DNA from: an uncultured Lachnospiraceae bacterium | GTDB lineage: Bacteria; Bacillota; Clostridia; Lachnospirales; Lachnospiraceae | Direction: 5' to 3' | DNA: 51,269 bases | Assembly (NCBI GenBank): GCA_944380605.1 | Contig: CALWIA010000002.1 | Span: forward strand, 1-51,269 | Shown here: piece by piece, positions 1 through 6,975 of the stretch | How positions within the stretch are numbered: the stretch's first letter is position 1 | Layout: each line of letters opens with the position of its first letter | Made by a program: the position numbers and the translations under genes | The notes under the pieces: model-generated | Told to the model about the DNA's origin: nothing | The model's database searches: none | The model's input: only the letters and a program-made list of their open reading frames with translations

Positions 1-178
1 CGCCAATATTGCAGTTTAATACTTTGCAGATTTTTTCCATGCTTTCCATTGAAACAGGCGCACCCTTCCCCAGACGTGCCAGAACATTGGTGCTGATGTT
101 TGCACGGTGCATCATATCGGTTTTACTCAAATCGTGATCGATCAATCGTTTCCAAAGACGATTATAGCTAATTGCCAT
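1..178 (-). CDS. XRE-family helix-turn-helix regulator (N-terminal part, cut by window edge)
   Basis: Reading from an ATG at 178 the product begins MAISYNRLWKRLIDHDLSKT and continues with an IsTNvLArLGKG-like stretch, the pattern of the short Cro/C1-type regulators of Firmicutes that start with a two-helix 'kLWkLLIDkdmkKtdL' segment. An AGGAGG-like site lies a few bases before the ATG, which supports this start. Only about 59 residues are inside the window and the C-terminus is missing. These proteins bind DNA as dimers, and a palindrome over its promoter suggests autoregulation. Its target beyond itself is unknown. Confidence 0.8.
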   Translation of the reverse strand, partial: MAISYNRLWKRLIDHDLSKTDMMHRANISTNVLARLGKGAPVSMESMEKICKVLNCNIG

Positions 179-203
179 CCTGCACCTCCTGATATTTTTC
201 ATC

Positions 204-217
204 TCCAGTATACTGGA
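204..217. promoter_or_regulatory. 14-bp palindrome over the XRE promoter (candidate operator)
   Basis: TCCAGTATACTGGA is a perfect palindrome centred on the -10 box of the leftward promoter. A dimeric XRE regulator encoded immediately downstream is the obvious candidate ligand, which would make this an autoregulatory operator. The symmetry is seen directly; the binding is inferred. Confidence 0.5.
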
Positions 218-235
218 TCTCATACGAAAAGGCAA
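207..235 (-). promoter_or_regulatory. Sigma-A promoter of the XRE gene
   Basis: On the minus strand TTGCCT (230-235) and TATACT (207-212) are separated by exactly 17 bp and lie about 30 bp before the XRE start codon. Confidence 0.65.
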
Positions 236-268
236 ATAAAATTCACGAAATAGTGAACTCTGAAGCTA

Positions 269-300
269 TAAAAAGAGGCCTGAGCTAAATTGCCCAGACC
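269..300 (-). terminator. Rho-independent terminator (leftward)
   Basis: On the minus strand a 9-bp stem (GGTCTGGGC with GCTCAGGCC, two G-U pairs, loop AATTTA) is followed by TCTTTTTAT. It ends leftward transcription coming from the Rpn remnant before the XRE promoter. Between it and the remnant (301-450) I see no convincing gene; only a 17-codon reading frame follows a weak ribosome site. Confidence 0.65.
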
Positions 301-450
301 CTTTCCATCTACGTCCTCACCTGGCAACCAGCAACTCTGCGATTTCATTTTCAAAAATCCGGTTTTCCATAAAAGCCCCTCTTCTATTACAGAAAAGGGA
401 CACCTTCTATCCGGCACCCCTTTCGGTATTCATATACTCTATTCGCTATA

Positions 451-618
451 TCATGCGCCCTTTTTCTCTGCCAGTGCCTTGACTTCATCCACCGATAACT
501 CCGCACACTGCGCAATCTCTTCATACGACAATTTGCCCAGCATAAGCATATTGAGGGCCGTCTTTTTTGCTTTTTCCAAGGTAGCCTCATTTCTCATATC
601 TTCCATCGCTTTACACAT
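451..618 (-). pseudogene. C-terminal remnant of an Rpn-family nuclease/putative transposase
   Basis: A 55-codon frame begins MCKAMEDMRNEA and runs through KTALNMLMLGKLSYEEIA to VDEVKALAEKKGA. This is the usual C-terminal tail of Rpn/PD-(D/E)XK nuclease-family transposase proteins in Clostridia, where 'MCKALEDMRkEa' follows the nuclease core and a helical repeat ends the chain. The roughly 200-300 residue nuclease part is absent: a stop codon lies directly upstream of this ATG and there is no good ribosome site. I read it as a decayed fragment, not a functional gene. Confidence 0.6.
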
Positions 619-645
619 CTATGTTTCATTTTGTAATACAAATAC

Positions 646-674
646 TTGCTATCCGCATACAATAGTGCTATAAT
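646..674 (+). promoter_or_regulatory. Promoter of the RelB-YoeB operon
   Basis: TTGCTA (646-651), a 17-bp spacer and TATAAT (669-674) precede the antitoxin start codon at 709. It lies just upstream of the Rpn remnant, which is read the other way. Toxin-antitoxin operons of this family are normally repressed by their own antitoxin and complex; no clear operator symmetry was identified here. Confidence 0.7.
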
Positions 675-708
675 GAAGTTAAACAGAACACAGAAAGGAG
701 AGATCTCT

Positions 709-978
709 ATGGCTCTGACAACTTTAACCGCAAGGGTAGACCAGAAAGATAAGGCCGACTTTGACAAATTTTGCTCCAATGTCGGGTTAAATACATCCAC
801 CGCGATCAATCTTTTTGTGAAAGCAGTTCTACGTGAAAAACGCATCCCGTTTGAAATCGCCCAGGCTCCCGACCCATTTTTCTCCGAAGCGAACATGGCC
901 TATGTAAAAAAATCCGTCCAGGAACTGCGCGAGGGCAAGGGTACCGTACACGAACTGATCGAGGTAGATGATGAGTGA
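709..978 (+). CDS. relB: Type II antitoxin, RelB/DinJ family
   Basis: An 89-residue protein starting MALTTLTARVDQKDKADFDK. The N-terminal beta strand followed by two helices (ValDqkdKadFdkfC, LNTSTAINLFVKAVLRE) is the ribbon-helix-helix DNA-binding fold of DinJ/RelB antitoxins, and IPFEI is the usual end of that domain. The rest (about residues 52-89) is the acidic, probably flexible toxin-neutralising tail. AAAGGAG stands 9 bases before the ATG and fixes the start; longer upstream in-frame starts lack a ribosome site. It overlaps the toxin gene, so the two are translationally coupled. The family represses its own operon and is degraded by Lon/Clp proteases in other bacteria; the latter is family knowledge. 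Confidence 0.88.
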   Translation: MALTTLTARVDQKDKADFDKFCSNVGLNTSTAINLFVKAVLREKRIPFEIAQAPDPFFSEANMAYVKKSVQELREGKGTVHELIEVDDE

Positions 979-1240
979 AAAAATCTGGTCTGACGATGCC
1001 TGGGAAGACTACCTCTACTGGCAGACCCAGGATAAGAAAACAATCAAACGTATTAACCAGCTCATAAAGGATATTGAGCGCAACGGCTGTATGGAAGGGA
1101 TCGGAAAGCCCGAACCGCTGACCGGTGACCTGCAGGGAGAATATAGCAGAAGGATCAATGACAAAGACCGCCTGGTCTATCATATGGAAAACGGTCGTAT
1201 CTATATTGCTCACTGCCGAGGACACTACGGTGATAAATAA
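971..1240 (+). CDS. yoeB: Type II toxin, Txe/YoeB family endoribonuclease
   Basis: An 89-residue protein with the YoeB signature from end to end: IWSDDAWEDYLYWQ near the N-terminus, KKTIKRINQLIKDIERN, GKPEPLTGDL, SRRINDKDRLVY, and the closing CRGHYGDK. The Glu of GKPEPL, the Arg of DRLVY and the His of CRGHY match the general base, phosphate-binding Arg and catalytic His of E. coli YoeB. YoeB enters the ribosomal A site and cuts mRNA during translation. Two ATGs in tandem (968 and 971) overlap the antitoxin end; the second has better spacing from GAGG. The set is complete, so the toxin is probably active. Confidence 0.9.
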   Translation: MSEKIWSDDAWEDYLYWQTQDKKTIKRINQLIKDIERNGCMEGIGKPEPLTGDLQGEYSRRINDKDRLVYHMENGRIYIAHCRGHYGDK

Positions 1241-1533
1241 GCCGCTATGGGGCTGTCGCGCTAAATTGATATGCTCCCTCTCGTTGACTTCATGATCATT
1301 TTCTTTGACTAATTCCTTGACTAAAACTCAACTTTCTTGACTAAATCTACTCTGCAAGAAGCCATTCTGCGTGAACCGCACTGCCACGGACATCGAAATT
1401 TCCTTCCTTTTTCATTTTCTGAAGAAGATTTGAAAGCTTCTTATACTGCTTCTCTTGGTAAGGAAGAAGAACTTGAGATTCGCTCGAGTCAAAATATAAT
1501 CGAACTAAAGCCCTTAAATTCATAAATTTTTCA
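1241..1533. other. Intergenic stretch with no supported gene
   Basis: This AT-richer segment follows yoeB. It contains four TTGACT words (1284, 1305, 1317, 1337), the last three extended to TTGACTAA. On the minus strand an open 58-codon frame (1347-1523, beginning MNLRALVRLYFDSSES) has protein-like composition, but it has no ribosome site and no relative I recognise. It may be a fragment of a lost gene. No terminator for the toxin operon was found here. Confidence 0.4.
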
Positions 1534-1561
1534 TTGATTTTTCTCTGCTGATACATATAAT
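1534..1561 (+). promoter_or_regulatory. Promoter of the candidate small RNA
   Basis: TTGATT (1534-1539) and a perfect TATAAT (1556-1561) are separated by 16 bp on the plus strand. No open reading frame with a ribosome site follows; instead there is a repeat pair and a strong terminator about 115 bp downstream. Confidence 0.6.
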
Positions 1562-1577
1562 ATAAGTGTAAGAACGT

Positions 1578-1650
1578 TTCACAGTGTACGGCACGGAAAC
1601 ATTGTTTACGCAAACACGCTTCACAATGTGCGGCAAAGAAACATTGTTTA
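1578..1650 (+). repeat. Two 31-nt direct repeats, period 42
   Basis: Copies lie at 1578-1608 and 1620-1650. Both read TTCACA.TGT.CGGCA followed by .GAAACATTGTTTA, differing at about four positions. They lie inside the candidate small RNA. Confidence 0.8.
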
Positions 1651-1652
1651 TC

Positions 1653-1684
1653 AGCCTCCGGAGAGAGCCGGAGGCTTTCTTTTC
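1653..1684 (+). terminator. Rho-independent terminator of the candidate small RNA
   Basis: GCCTCCGG (1654-1661) pairs perfectly with CCGGAGGC (1668-1675) across a 6-nt loop and is followed by TTTCTTTTC. On the minus strand no T tract follows the stem, so it works rightward, not for rlmD. Confidence 0.8.
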
Positions 1685-1780
1685 TATTGACGGCACCTGG
1701 AATGATACCAAGCATCGTCCCATGGTCTGCTTCATTACCCTCCGCCAAAACTTCTGCCCAATCCCCCTTCTCTCCATTCC

Positions 1781-3181
1781 TCACCTGACCACCAGCGCCA
1801 CCACCTCACAATTCCCGGTTCCCGGGAACATGTCTACGCAGCGCATCCGGCTCACCCGGTACCCCCGCTGCTGCATCACGATCAGGTCCCTGGCCAGGCT
1901 GGTGGGCTTGCAGGAAATATACACCATCCGCTCCACGCCGAAGTCCAGAATCTTGTCCAGCGCCTTGGGATGGATGCCGTCCCGGGGCGGATCCAGCACT
2001 ATAAAATCCGGTTTTTCCGTCAGTTCGTCCAGCACCTTCAGCACGTCTCCCGCAATAAATCCGCAGTTTTCCAGGCCGTTTTCCGCCGCGTTCTCTCTGG
2101 CCGCCTGCACCGCTTCTTCCACAATCTCCACGCCCACTACCCGGTCCGCCGCCGGCGCCAGCACCTGGGCTATGGTTCCCGTGCCGCTGTACAAGTCGAA
2201 GACCACTCGTTTCCGGTCGCCGCCTACGTATTCCCGCACCGTCTCATACAGCACTTCCGCGCCCAGGGAATTGGTCTGGAAAAAGGAAAACGGCGTAATC
2301 CGGAATTTCAGGCCCAGCAGTTCTTCATAGAAAAAGTCCTGCCCGTACAGGATCCGGGTCTCGTCGCTGCGCACCACGTCCGCCAGGCTGTCGTTGCGGA
2401 TATGCAGAATGCCGGCAAAATGCCCTTCCAGCGGAAGCTTCCGCAGCCTCTGCTCCCACTCCTCCAGAATCCGCCGTTCCGCCTCTTCGGCGCTCTCGCC
2501 GGGATTGGCCGGCAGCAGCCCGTTCTGGCCGGTGGTCACCAGCGCCGTCAGGATTTCTCCCGTTTTCACCGCCCGGCGCACCAGCAGATGCCGCAGATAA
2601 CCGGTGTGCTGCAGCTTCCGGTAAAATCCCACACCCAGATCTGCAAAATACGCCCGGGTCTCCGCCAGAATGCGGCTGAAATCTTTGTGTACGATCCGGC
2701 ACCCTTCCGCGGACACCACGTCGTGAAAACTGCCTCTCCGGTGCATCCCCAGCTCCAGCGGTCCGCCTTTATACGCGTCTCCGAAAGAAAACTCCATCTT
2801 GTTGCGGTAGCCCTCCGGCAGAGGACTGCCCAGAATCCCCTCAAAGGAATAGTCTCCCTGGCATACTCCGTCCATCAGCCGCCGGATCTGCGCTTCCTTA
2901 ATCTTCAGCTGTTCTTCGTAGGGCAGGCTCTGGCACAGGCAGCCGCCGCAGATTCCGAAATGGGCGCAGCGCCCTTCCGTCTTCTCCAGCGGCGAATCCT
3001 TCTCCACCTGCAGCAGCCGGCCCTCAAAACGGCCGCCCCGTTTCTTGTTTACCGCAAACGTTACCACCTGGCCGGGCAGAGCGTTTTTTACCACCGCCGT
3101 TTCTCCATCGATTGTCACGATTCCCCGGTTGGGAAAATCCATCCGTTCCACTGTACCGGTATATACTTCACCTTTTTTCAT
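1781..3181 (-). CDS. rlmD: 23S rRNA (uracil-5-)-methyltransferase, RlmD/RumA family
   Basis: A 466-residue protein of the TrmA/RumA family, which uses S-adenosylmethionine to make 5-methyluridine in 23S rRNA. An N-terminal TRAM domain (residues about 1-55) is followed by the iron-sulfur cysteines CAHFGICGGCLC. The methyltransferase core has FFQTNSLGAEVLY, the SAM loop DLYSGTGTIAQ, LDPPRDGIHPKAL and the nucleophile Cys in YISCKPTSLARDL. The start at 3181 is chosen because AGGAGA precedes MKKGEVYTG; a longer frame to 3226 lacks a site. In Firmicutes one enzyme (RlmCD) often does both rRNA positions, so RlmC activity is also possible. Confidence 0.93.
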   Translation of the reverse strand: MKKGEVYTGTVERMDFPNRGIVTIDGETAVVKNALPGQVVTFAVNKKRGGRFEGRLLQVEKDSPLEKTEGRCAHFGICGGCLCQSLPYEEQLKIKEAQIRRLMDGVCQGDYSFEGILGSPLPEGYRNKMEFSFGDAYKGGPLELGMHRRGSFHDVVSAEGCRIVHKDFSRILAETRAYFADLGVGFYRKLQHTGYLRHLLVRRAVKTGEILTALVTTGQNGLLPANPGESAEEAERRILEEWEQRLRKLPLEGHFAGILHIRNDSLADVVRSDETRILYGQDFFYEELLGLKFRITPFSFFQTNSLGAEVLYETVREYVGGDRKRVVFDLYSGTGTIAQVLAPAADRVVGVEIVEEAVQAARENAAENGLENCGFIAGDVLKVLDELTEKPDFIVLDPPRDGIHPKALDKILDFGVERMVYISCKPTSLARDLIVMQQRGYRVSRMRCVDMFPGTGNCEVVALVVR

Positions 3182-3207
3182 GCGTTCTCCTGTCTGTTCC
3201 GAAAGGC

Positions 3208-3242
3208 ATAAAAAGAGCTGCTGCAAAATGATTTGCGGCAGC
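3208..3242 (-). terminator. Rho-independent terminator after the small membrane protein gene
   Basis: On the minus strand GCTGCCGCAAA and TTTGCAGCAGC form a stem with one mismatch around TCAT, followed by TCTTTTTATG. It lies between the 3260-3556 gene and rlmD, so those two genes are probably separate transcripts. Confidence 0.75.
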
Positions 3243-3259
3243 CCCTGCTGTTGCCTGAC

Positions 3260-3556
3260 TTACTTGCTCTCCTTCTCCTCCGTCTCCTCGTCCTCAAAGA
3301 AGTCGTCGTCAAAATCATCGTCGTCGAAATCATCTTCAAAGTCGTCCAAATAATCGGGAGTAAAGAAACGGTACACCGCGTACGCGATCGCCGCTACCGC
3401 CGCTACCGTTCCGATAATGGCAAGCGCCCATAAAATATTGTTTTTCTTTTTATCTTCTTCTTCTTTTCTGTGTAAAAAATCGTTCAGTCTGGTTGAGTTC
3501 ATGATCTCTTCCATACGGCTCATGGCGTCCTTGCTCATGATGTCAAATTTGTTCAT
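3260..3556 (-). CDS. Small single-pass membrane protein with acidic tail
   Basis: A 98-residue protein beginning MNKFDIMSKDAMSRMEEIMN. Residues about 1-40 are a charged helix, about 41-62 a hydrophobic segment (ILWALAIIGTVAAVAAIAYAV), and the last 30 are almost entirely Asp/Glu/Phe (DDFEDDFDDDD pattern). I recognise it as a conserved hypothetical protein of Lachnospiraceae with no known role. The N-terminus is probably cytoplasmic judging from the lysines before the membrane segment. Starting four codons later than the longest frame places a GGATGG-type ribosome site at proper spacing. Confidence 0.75.
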   Translation of the reverse strand: MNKFDIMSKDAMSRMEEIMNSTRLNDFLHRKEEEDKKKNNILWALAIIGTVAAVAAIAYAVYRFFTPDYLDDFEDDFDDDDFDDDFFEDEETEEKESK

Positions 3557-3615
3557 TTCCTGCACCATCCTTTCCTTCTTCCCCGATCCCCATGCGGAAT
3601 CTTTTGTTCCTTTTT

Positions 3616-3794
3616 GATATTATATCGTGCCTGCTCGGCCCGAACCGGCGCCGGTATAATATCTTTCCGATATTATATCGTGCCTGCTCCGCAGACACGC
3701 TCCCTCCGGGGGATGCGCACGGTTCGGTTCGGATTTTGCCTCGCTTTGCTCGGCCCGAACCGGCGCCGGTATAATATCTTTCCGATATTATACC
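3616..3794. repeat. Dispersed intergenic repeat element (partly duplicated copy)
   Basis: The element is built from GATATTATAtC-GTGCCTGCTC, a G+C-rich centre containing GATGCGCACGGTTCGGTT, and GGCCCGAACCGGCGCCGG ending in TATAATATC. The GGCCCGAACC... segment occurs twice (3637 and 3752, 115 bp apart), as does GATATTATATCGTGCC (3616 and 3669). Each end has an inverted repeat GGTATAATATC-TTTCC-GATATTATA. A single copy in the opposite orientation is at 50100-50215. There is no transposase. It fills the gap between pcrA and the small membrane protein gene. Confidence 0.8.
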
Positions 3795-3851
3795 ATGGCA
3801 CCGGCTATTTTACTATCGAAATTTTTAAAATTACAGGAATTTTTGTGCAGT

Positions 3852-6137
3852 TTATTCTTCTTTTTCCAGTTTCGCGAACGACGCGAACATCCGCTTCACG
3901 CCCACGGTATCAAAGCACACCGTCACCTCGTAGTCCCTGGCGCCGTCTTTGATTTCCAGCACCACGCCGTGGCCGAACTTGACATGACGCACCTGGTCGC
4001 CTACCTGATAGGACAGAGTCTTGCTTTTTTCCACCGTAAAGGTCTTGCCGAAGGCCGGCTTTCCGCCGCCGAACCCGGCGGACCCTGCTGTAAATGCGCG
4101 GGAGGTCTGTGCCGGCCGGCCGCCGGTGCTGCCGGCATCCGTAGTCTCTGCCGTGTCCGGATTCCGGCTGACCCCGGAAAGCCGGGGCGTCAGCCGCCGT
4201 TCCTGCAGAAACTCCGGCGGAATTTCACTGATAAAGCGGCTCAGGGAACTGTGCCGGGTCTCTCCGTTGATCATGCGGGAGCGGGCGGCCGTCAGGGTCA
4301 GGTGCCGCTTCGCCCGGGTGATGCCCACGTAGCACAGCCGCCTCTCTTCTTCCAAATCCCCGGGATCCTCGGAAAACAGGGAACGGTAGCTGGGAAACAG
4401 GCCTTCTTCCATGCCGCTGATATAGACATTGTCAAATTCCAGGCCCTTGGCCCCGTGCAGCGTCATCAGCGTCAGCCGGTTCTCATCCTGGTCCAGCTCG
4501 TCCACATCCGCCACCAGCGCCACTTCTTCCAGAAATCCGTTGAGAGACGGTTCTTGGGCGGACTCCCAGTAGCTGACCGCCTTGTTGATCAGTTCCTCCA
4601 CGTTTTCCAGCCGGGTCTGGCCCTGGGCGTCTTCCTCCGCCTCCAGCTCCGCCCGGTATCCGGTCTGATCCAGCAGGTCTTCGATCAGCTGCTTCAGGCT
4701 GTAGGCAGGATCCTGGACCTTTCTGCGGAAGCCCTCGATCAGGTCGGTGAAGCGGCCGATTTTTTCCGCCGCCTTTCCCATGCCCGGAACTGCCCGGACC
4801 CGCAGCATGGCGTCGTACAGGCTGTATCCGTTGGCCGAAGCAAACACCGTCAGTTTCCCCATACTGGCCGTCCCGATGCCCCGTTTGGGCACATTGACGA
4901 TCCGCAGGGAGGCCAGGTCGTCCCGGCCGTTGGCGATGGTCTTTAAATACGCCAGCACGTCCTTGATCTCTTTTCTCTGGTAGAAATTGACGCCGCCCAC
5001 CAGCCGGTACGGCACGTTCCAGGCGATGCATTTTTCTTCCAGCAGACGGGACTGGGCGTTGGTCCGGTACAGCACCGCGCAGGTGTTCAGCGGATATCCG
5101 TGGTCCAAAATGTCCCGGACAATAAAATCCGCCTCTTCATACCCCTGGTCAAACTGCCGCAGCTGCACCAGGTCTCCCTCTTCGTTGGCCGTCCACAACG
5201 TTTTGTCCATACGGCCCCGGTTGTTTTTGATCACCTCGTTGGCCGCCGTCAGAATGTTCTGCACCGAACGGTAATTCTGCTCCAGCCGGATTACCCGGGC
5301 ATTGGGAAACGCCTCTTCAAAGTGCAGGATATTGCCCACATTGGCGCCCCGGAACTTGTAAATGGACTGGTCGTCGTCGCCTACCACGCACAGATTGCCA
5401 TGGGCGCCGGCCAGCAGCCGCACCAGTTCAAACTGCGCCGTATTGGTGTCCTGGTACTCGTCCACCATAATGTACTGAAACCGGCGCTGATAGTAGTCCA
5501 GCACCTGGGGGCTGACCTGAAACAGCTCCACGGTTTTGCAGATCAGGTCGTCAAAATCCAGGGCATTGTTCTGCTTCAACCGTTCCTGATACGCCTGGTA
5601 GATTTCCGCCGTCTTCTTCTGATAAAAATCCCCGGCTGCCGCTTTCATCATGGCTTCCGGAGAAATCAGCTCGTCCTTGGCTCTGGAAATCTGGGAAAGC
5701 ACCGCCCGCTCCTTGAACAGCCGGCTGTCCGCACCCATGGATTTCAGCACCTGCTTCAGCACCGTCTTCTGGTCGTCGGCGTCGTATATGGAAAAATTGG
5801 TGTCATAGCCCAGGACCTCGATATGCCGGCGCAGGATCCGCACACACAGAGAATGGAAGGTGCTGACCCAGACGCCGGCGGCGTCCTCTCTGGAGAGCCG
5901 GTCCACCCGCTCCCGCATCTCGCCCGCCGCCTTGTTGGTAAACGTAATGGCCAGAATGTTCCAGGGATGCACCTGCTTTTCTTCCAGCAGATAGGCGATC
6001 CGGCAGGTGAGGGCCCGGGTCTTGCCCGAACCGGCCCCTGCCAGAATCAGAAGCGGCCCCTCTGTACAGAGCACCGCCTCTTTCTGCATGGAATTGAGCA
6101 TGTCAAAAGAATCCGCTTTGGCGTTATGCTCCGGCAT
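3852..6137 (-). CDS. pcrA: ATP-dependent DNA helicase PcrA (UvrD/Rep superfamily 1)
   Basis: A 761-residue 3'-5' helicase. The helicase motifs appear in order: Q motif LNSMQKEAV, Walker A AGAGSGKTRALT, TFTNKAAGEMRERV, DFDDLI, the DEYQDTN Walker B, GDDDQSIYKFRGA, QNYRS, LMTLHGAKGLEFD and VGITRAKRHL. A C-terminal region (VGDQVRHVKFGHGVVLEI) is the tudor-like RNA polymerase-binding domain of PcrA. PcrA acts in repair, replication restart and removal of RecA or stalled polymerase. The start at 6137 has AGGAG upstream inside the preceding TSCPD gene, which it overlaps by 14 bp; an in-frame ATG 18 bases earlier has no site. Confidence 0.95.
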   Translation of the reverse strand: MPEHNAKADSFDMLNSMQKEAVLCTEGPLLILAGAGSGKTRALTCRIAYLLEEKQVHPWNILAITFTNKAAGEMRERVDRLSREDAAGVWVSTFHSLCVRILRRHIEVLGYDTNFSIYDADDQKTVLKQVLKSMGADSRLFKERAVLSQISRAKDELISPEAMMKAAAGDFYQKKTAEIYQAYQERLKQNNALDFDDLICKTVELFQVSPQVLDYYQRRFQYIMVDEYQDTNTAQFELVRLLAGAHGNLCVVGDDDQSIYKFRGANVGNILHFEEAFPNARVIRLEQNYRSVQNILTAANEVIKNNRGRMDKTLWTANEEGDLVQLRQFDQGYEEADFIVRDILDHGYPLNTCAVLYRTNAQSRLLEEKCIAWNVPYRLVGGVNFYQRKEIKDVLAYLKTIANGRDDLASLRIVNVPKRGIGTASMGKLTVFASANGYSLYDAMLRVRAVPGMGKAAEKIGRFTDLIEGFRRKVQDPAYSLKQLIEDLLDQTGYRAELEAEEDAQGQTRLENVEELINKAVSYWESAQEPSLNGFLEEVALVADVDELDQDENRLTLMTLHGAKGLEFDNVYISGMEEGLFPSYRSLFSEDPGDLEEERRLCYVGITRAKRHLTLTAARSRMINGETRHSSLSRFISEIPPEFLQERRLTPRLSGVSRNPDTAETTDAGSTGGRPAQTSRAFTAGSAGFGGGKPAFGKTFTVEKSKTLSYQVGDQVRHVKFGHGVVLEIKDGARDYEVTVCFDTVGVKRMFASFAKLEKEE

Positions 6138-6393
6138 GGCTCTTGGACTCCTCATAGGCTCTGCGGACGCACTTGGCCAGCTGATCGGCGCAGGAGGTCT
6201 TTTTGGCGCCGCACAGATTGCCCAGGAAATATCCCTCGATCTGTTCCACGGTCATGCCGTTTACCACCTTGCTTATGGCTTTCAGGTTGCCGTTGCATCC
6301 GCGGGTAAACACGATGTTGGTTACCACGTCTCCATCCAGGTCGAAGCTGATCTGGCTGCAGCAGACGCCCTGGGGCTTCATATCATATCTCAT
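6124..6393 (-). CDS. TIGR03905-family TSCPD domain protein
   Basis: An 89-residue protein starting MRYDMKPQGVCCSQISFDLD, with VVFTRGCNGN-like and GYFLGNLCGAKKTSCADQLA segments. This matches the small TSCPD family (TIGR03905), related to the C-terminal domain of some ribonucleotide reductases and named after its conserved motif. The conserved cysteines (CC near residue 11, GC, LCG, SCADQL) suggest metal or thiol chemistry, but the function is not known. The gene overlaps the start of pcrA, so the two are coupled. GAGGAAG before the ATG supports the start. Confidence 0.85.
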   Translation of the reverse strand: MRYDMKPQGVCCSQISFDLDGDVVTNIVFTRGCNGNLKAISKVVNGMTVEQIEGYFLGNLCGAKKTSCADQLAKCVRRAYEESKSHAGA

Positions 6394-6423
6394 CCGATTC
6401 TTCCTCTTTCTCTTTCCTTGTCG

Positions 6424-6807
6424 TCACTTTCCGCAGTACGCCACGGCTTCGATCTCCACCAGGGCGCCCTTGGGAATCGCCGCCACCTCAAAGGCCGCCC
6501 GGGCCGGGCAGTCTCCGGTAAAGAACGCCGCATACTCCTCGTTCATGGCTCCAAAATCATCAATATGTTTTAACAGCACCGTGGTCTTTACCACCTGGTC
6601 CATGGAAAGGCCACCGCTCTCCAGAATGGCGCGGATGTTGGACAGCGACTGCCGGGTCTGGCTGCGGATGTCGTCTCCCGCAAACGCCCCCGTCGCCGGG
6701 TCAATGGGCAGCTGCCCCGATACAAATACCAGGTCTCCGGCACGTACTGCCTGAGAATAGGGGCCGATGGCCGCCGGTGCCTTGTCCGTCGCAAATATCT
6801 GTTTCAT
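6424..6807 (-). CDS. ridA: RidA family 2-iminobutanoate/2-iminopropanoate deaminase
   Basis: A 127-residue protein of normal RidA length. It carries [25 protein letters not shown] at the N-terminal side and [24 protein letters not shown] near the end; the Arg of this last block is the substrate carboxylate-binding residue of active RidA proteins. RidA hydrolyses reactive enamine/imine intermediates released by PLP enzymes, protecting other PLP enzymes. The start follows AGGGGA at good spacing. It lies upstream of the TSCPD-pcrA pair on the same strand with a gap of about 30 bp, so cotranscription is likely. Confidence 0.93.
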   Translation of the reverse strand: MKQIFATDKAPAAIGPYSQAVRAGDLVFVSGQLPIDPATGAFAGDDIRSQTRQSLSNIRAILESGGLSMDQVVKTTVLLKHIDDFGAMNEEYAAFFTGDCPARAAFEVAAIPKGALVEIEAVAYCGK

Positions 6808-6897
6808 ATCTGTTTTCCCCTTTCGTAAAGAAATCATATCTTTCATTATAGCGAATCTTCCCGCGGATTTCAACGGCCGAAAAATCATATTTCCCTC

Positions 6898-6926
6898 TTG
6901 TCATCTGGTTTTCAATACTATATAAT
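6898..6926 (+). promoter_or_regulatory. Promoter of the DUF1836 gene
   Basis: TTGTCA (6898-6903) and TATAAT (6921-6926) with a 17-bp spacer. The leader carries a GGAGCC/GGCTCC inverted repeat (6933-6938 with 6951-6956) right at the expected transcription start. Confidence 0.75.
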
Positions 6927-6975
6927 GATGTTGGAGCCCGATGTGAATCCGGCTCCCTAATATCGAGGTGACATT

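Larger units (their letters stand above)
1567..1684 (+). ncRNA. Candidate small RNA with two tandem repeats
   Basis: The segment is bounded by a good promoter (1534-1561) and an intrinsic terminator (1653-1684), giving a predicted transcript of about 115-118 nt. It carries two near-identical 31-nt repeats with a 42-nt period. ACATTGT in the first copy can pair with ACAATGT in the second, so the repeats can fold on each other. No start codon with a ribosome site is present. Read on the other strand the repeat yields the meaningless peptide pattern KQCF..AHCE..LR, which I recall from spurious predicted proteins of gut Clostridia. That suggests a repeated RNA family rather than a gene. Function unknown. 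Confidence 0.45.

Noticed and set aside
220..417. A 65-codon minus-strand frame before the XRE gene
   Set aside because: It runs through a terminator hairpin, has no ribosome site and resembles no family.
1578..1650. The repeat pair as a CRISPR-like array
   Set aside because: Only two imperfect copies with an 11-bp gap, no spacers and no cas genes; a promoter and terminator around it fit a small RNA better.
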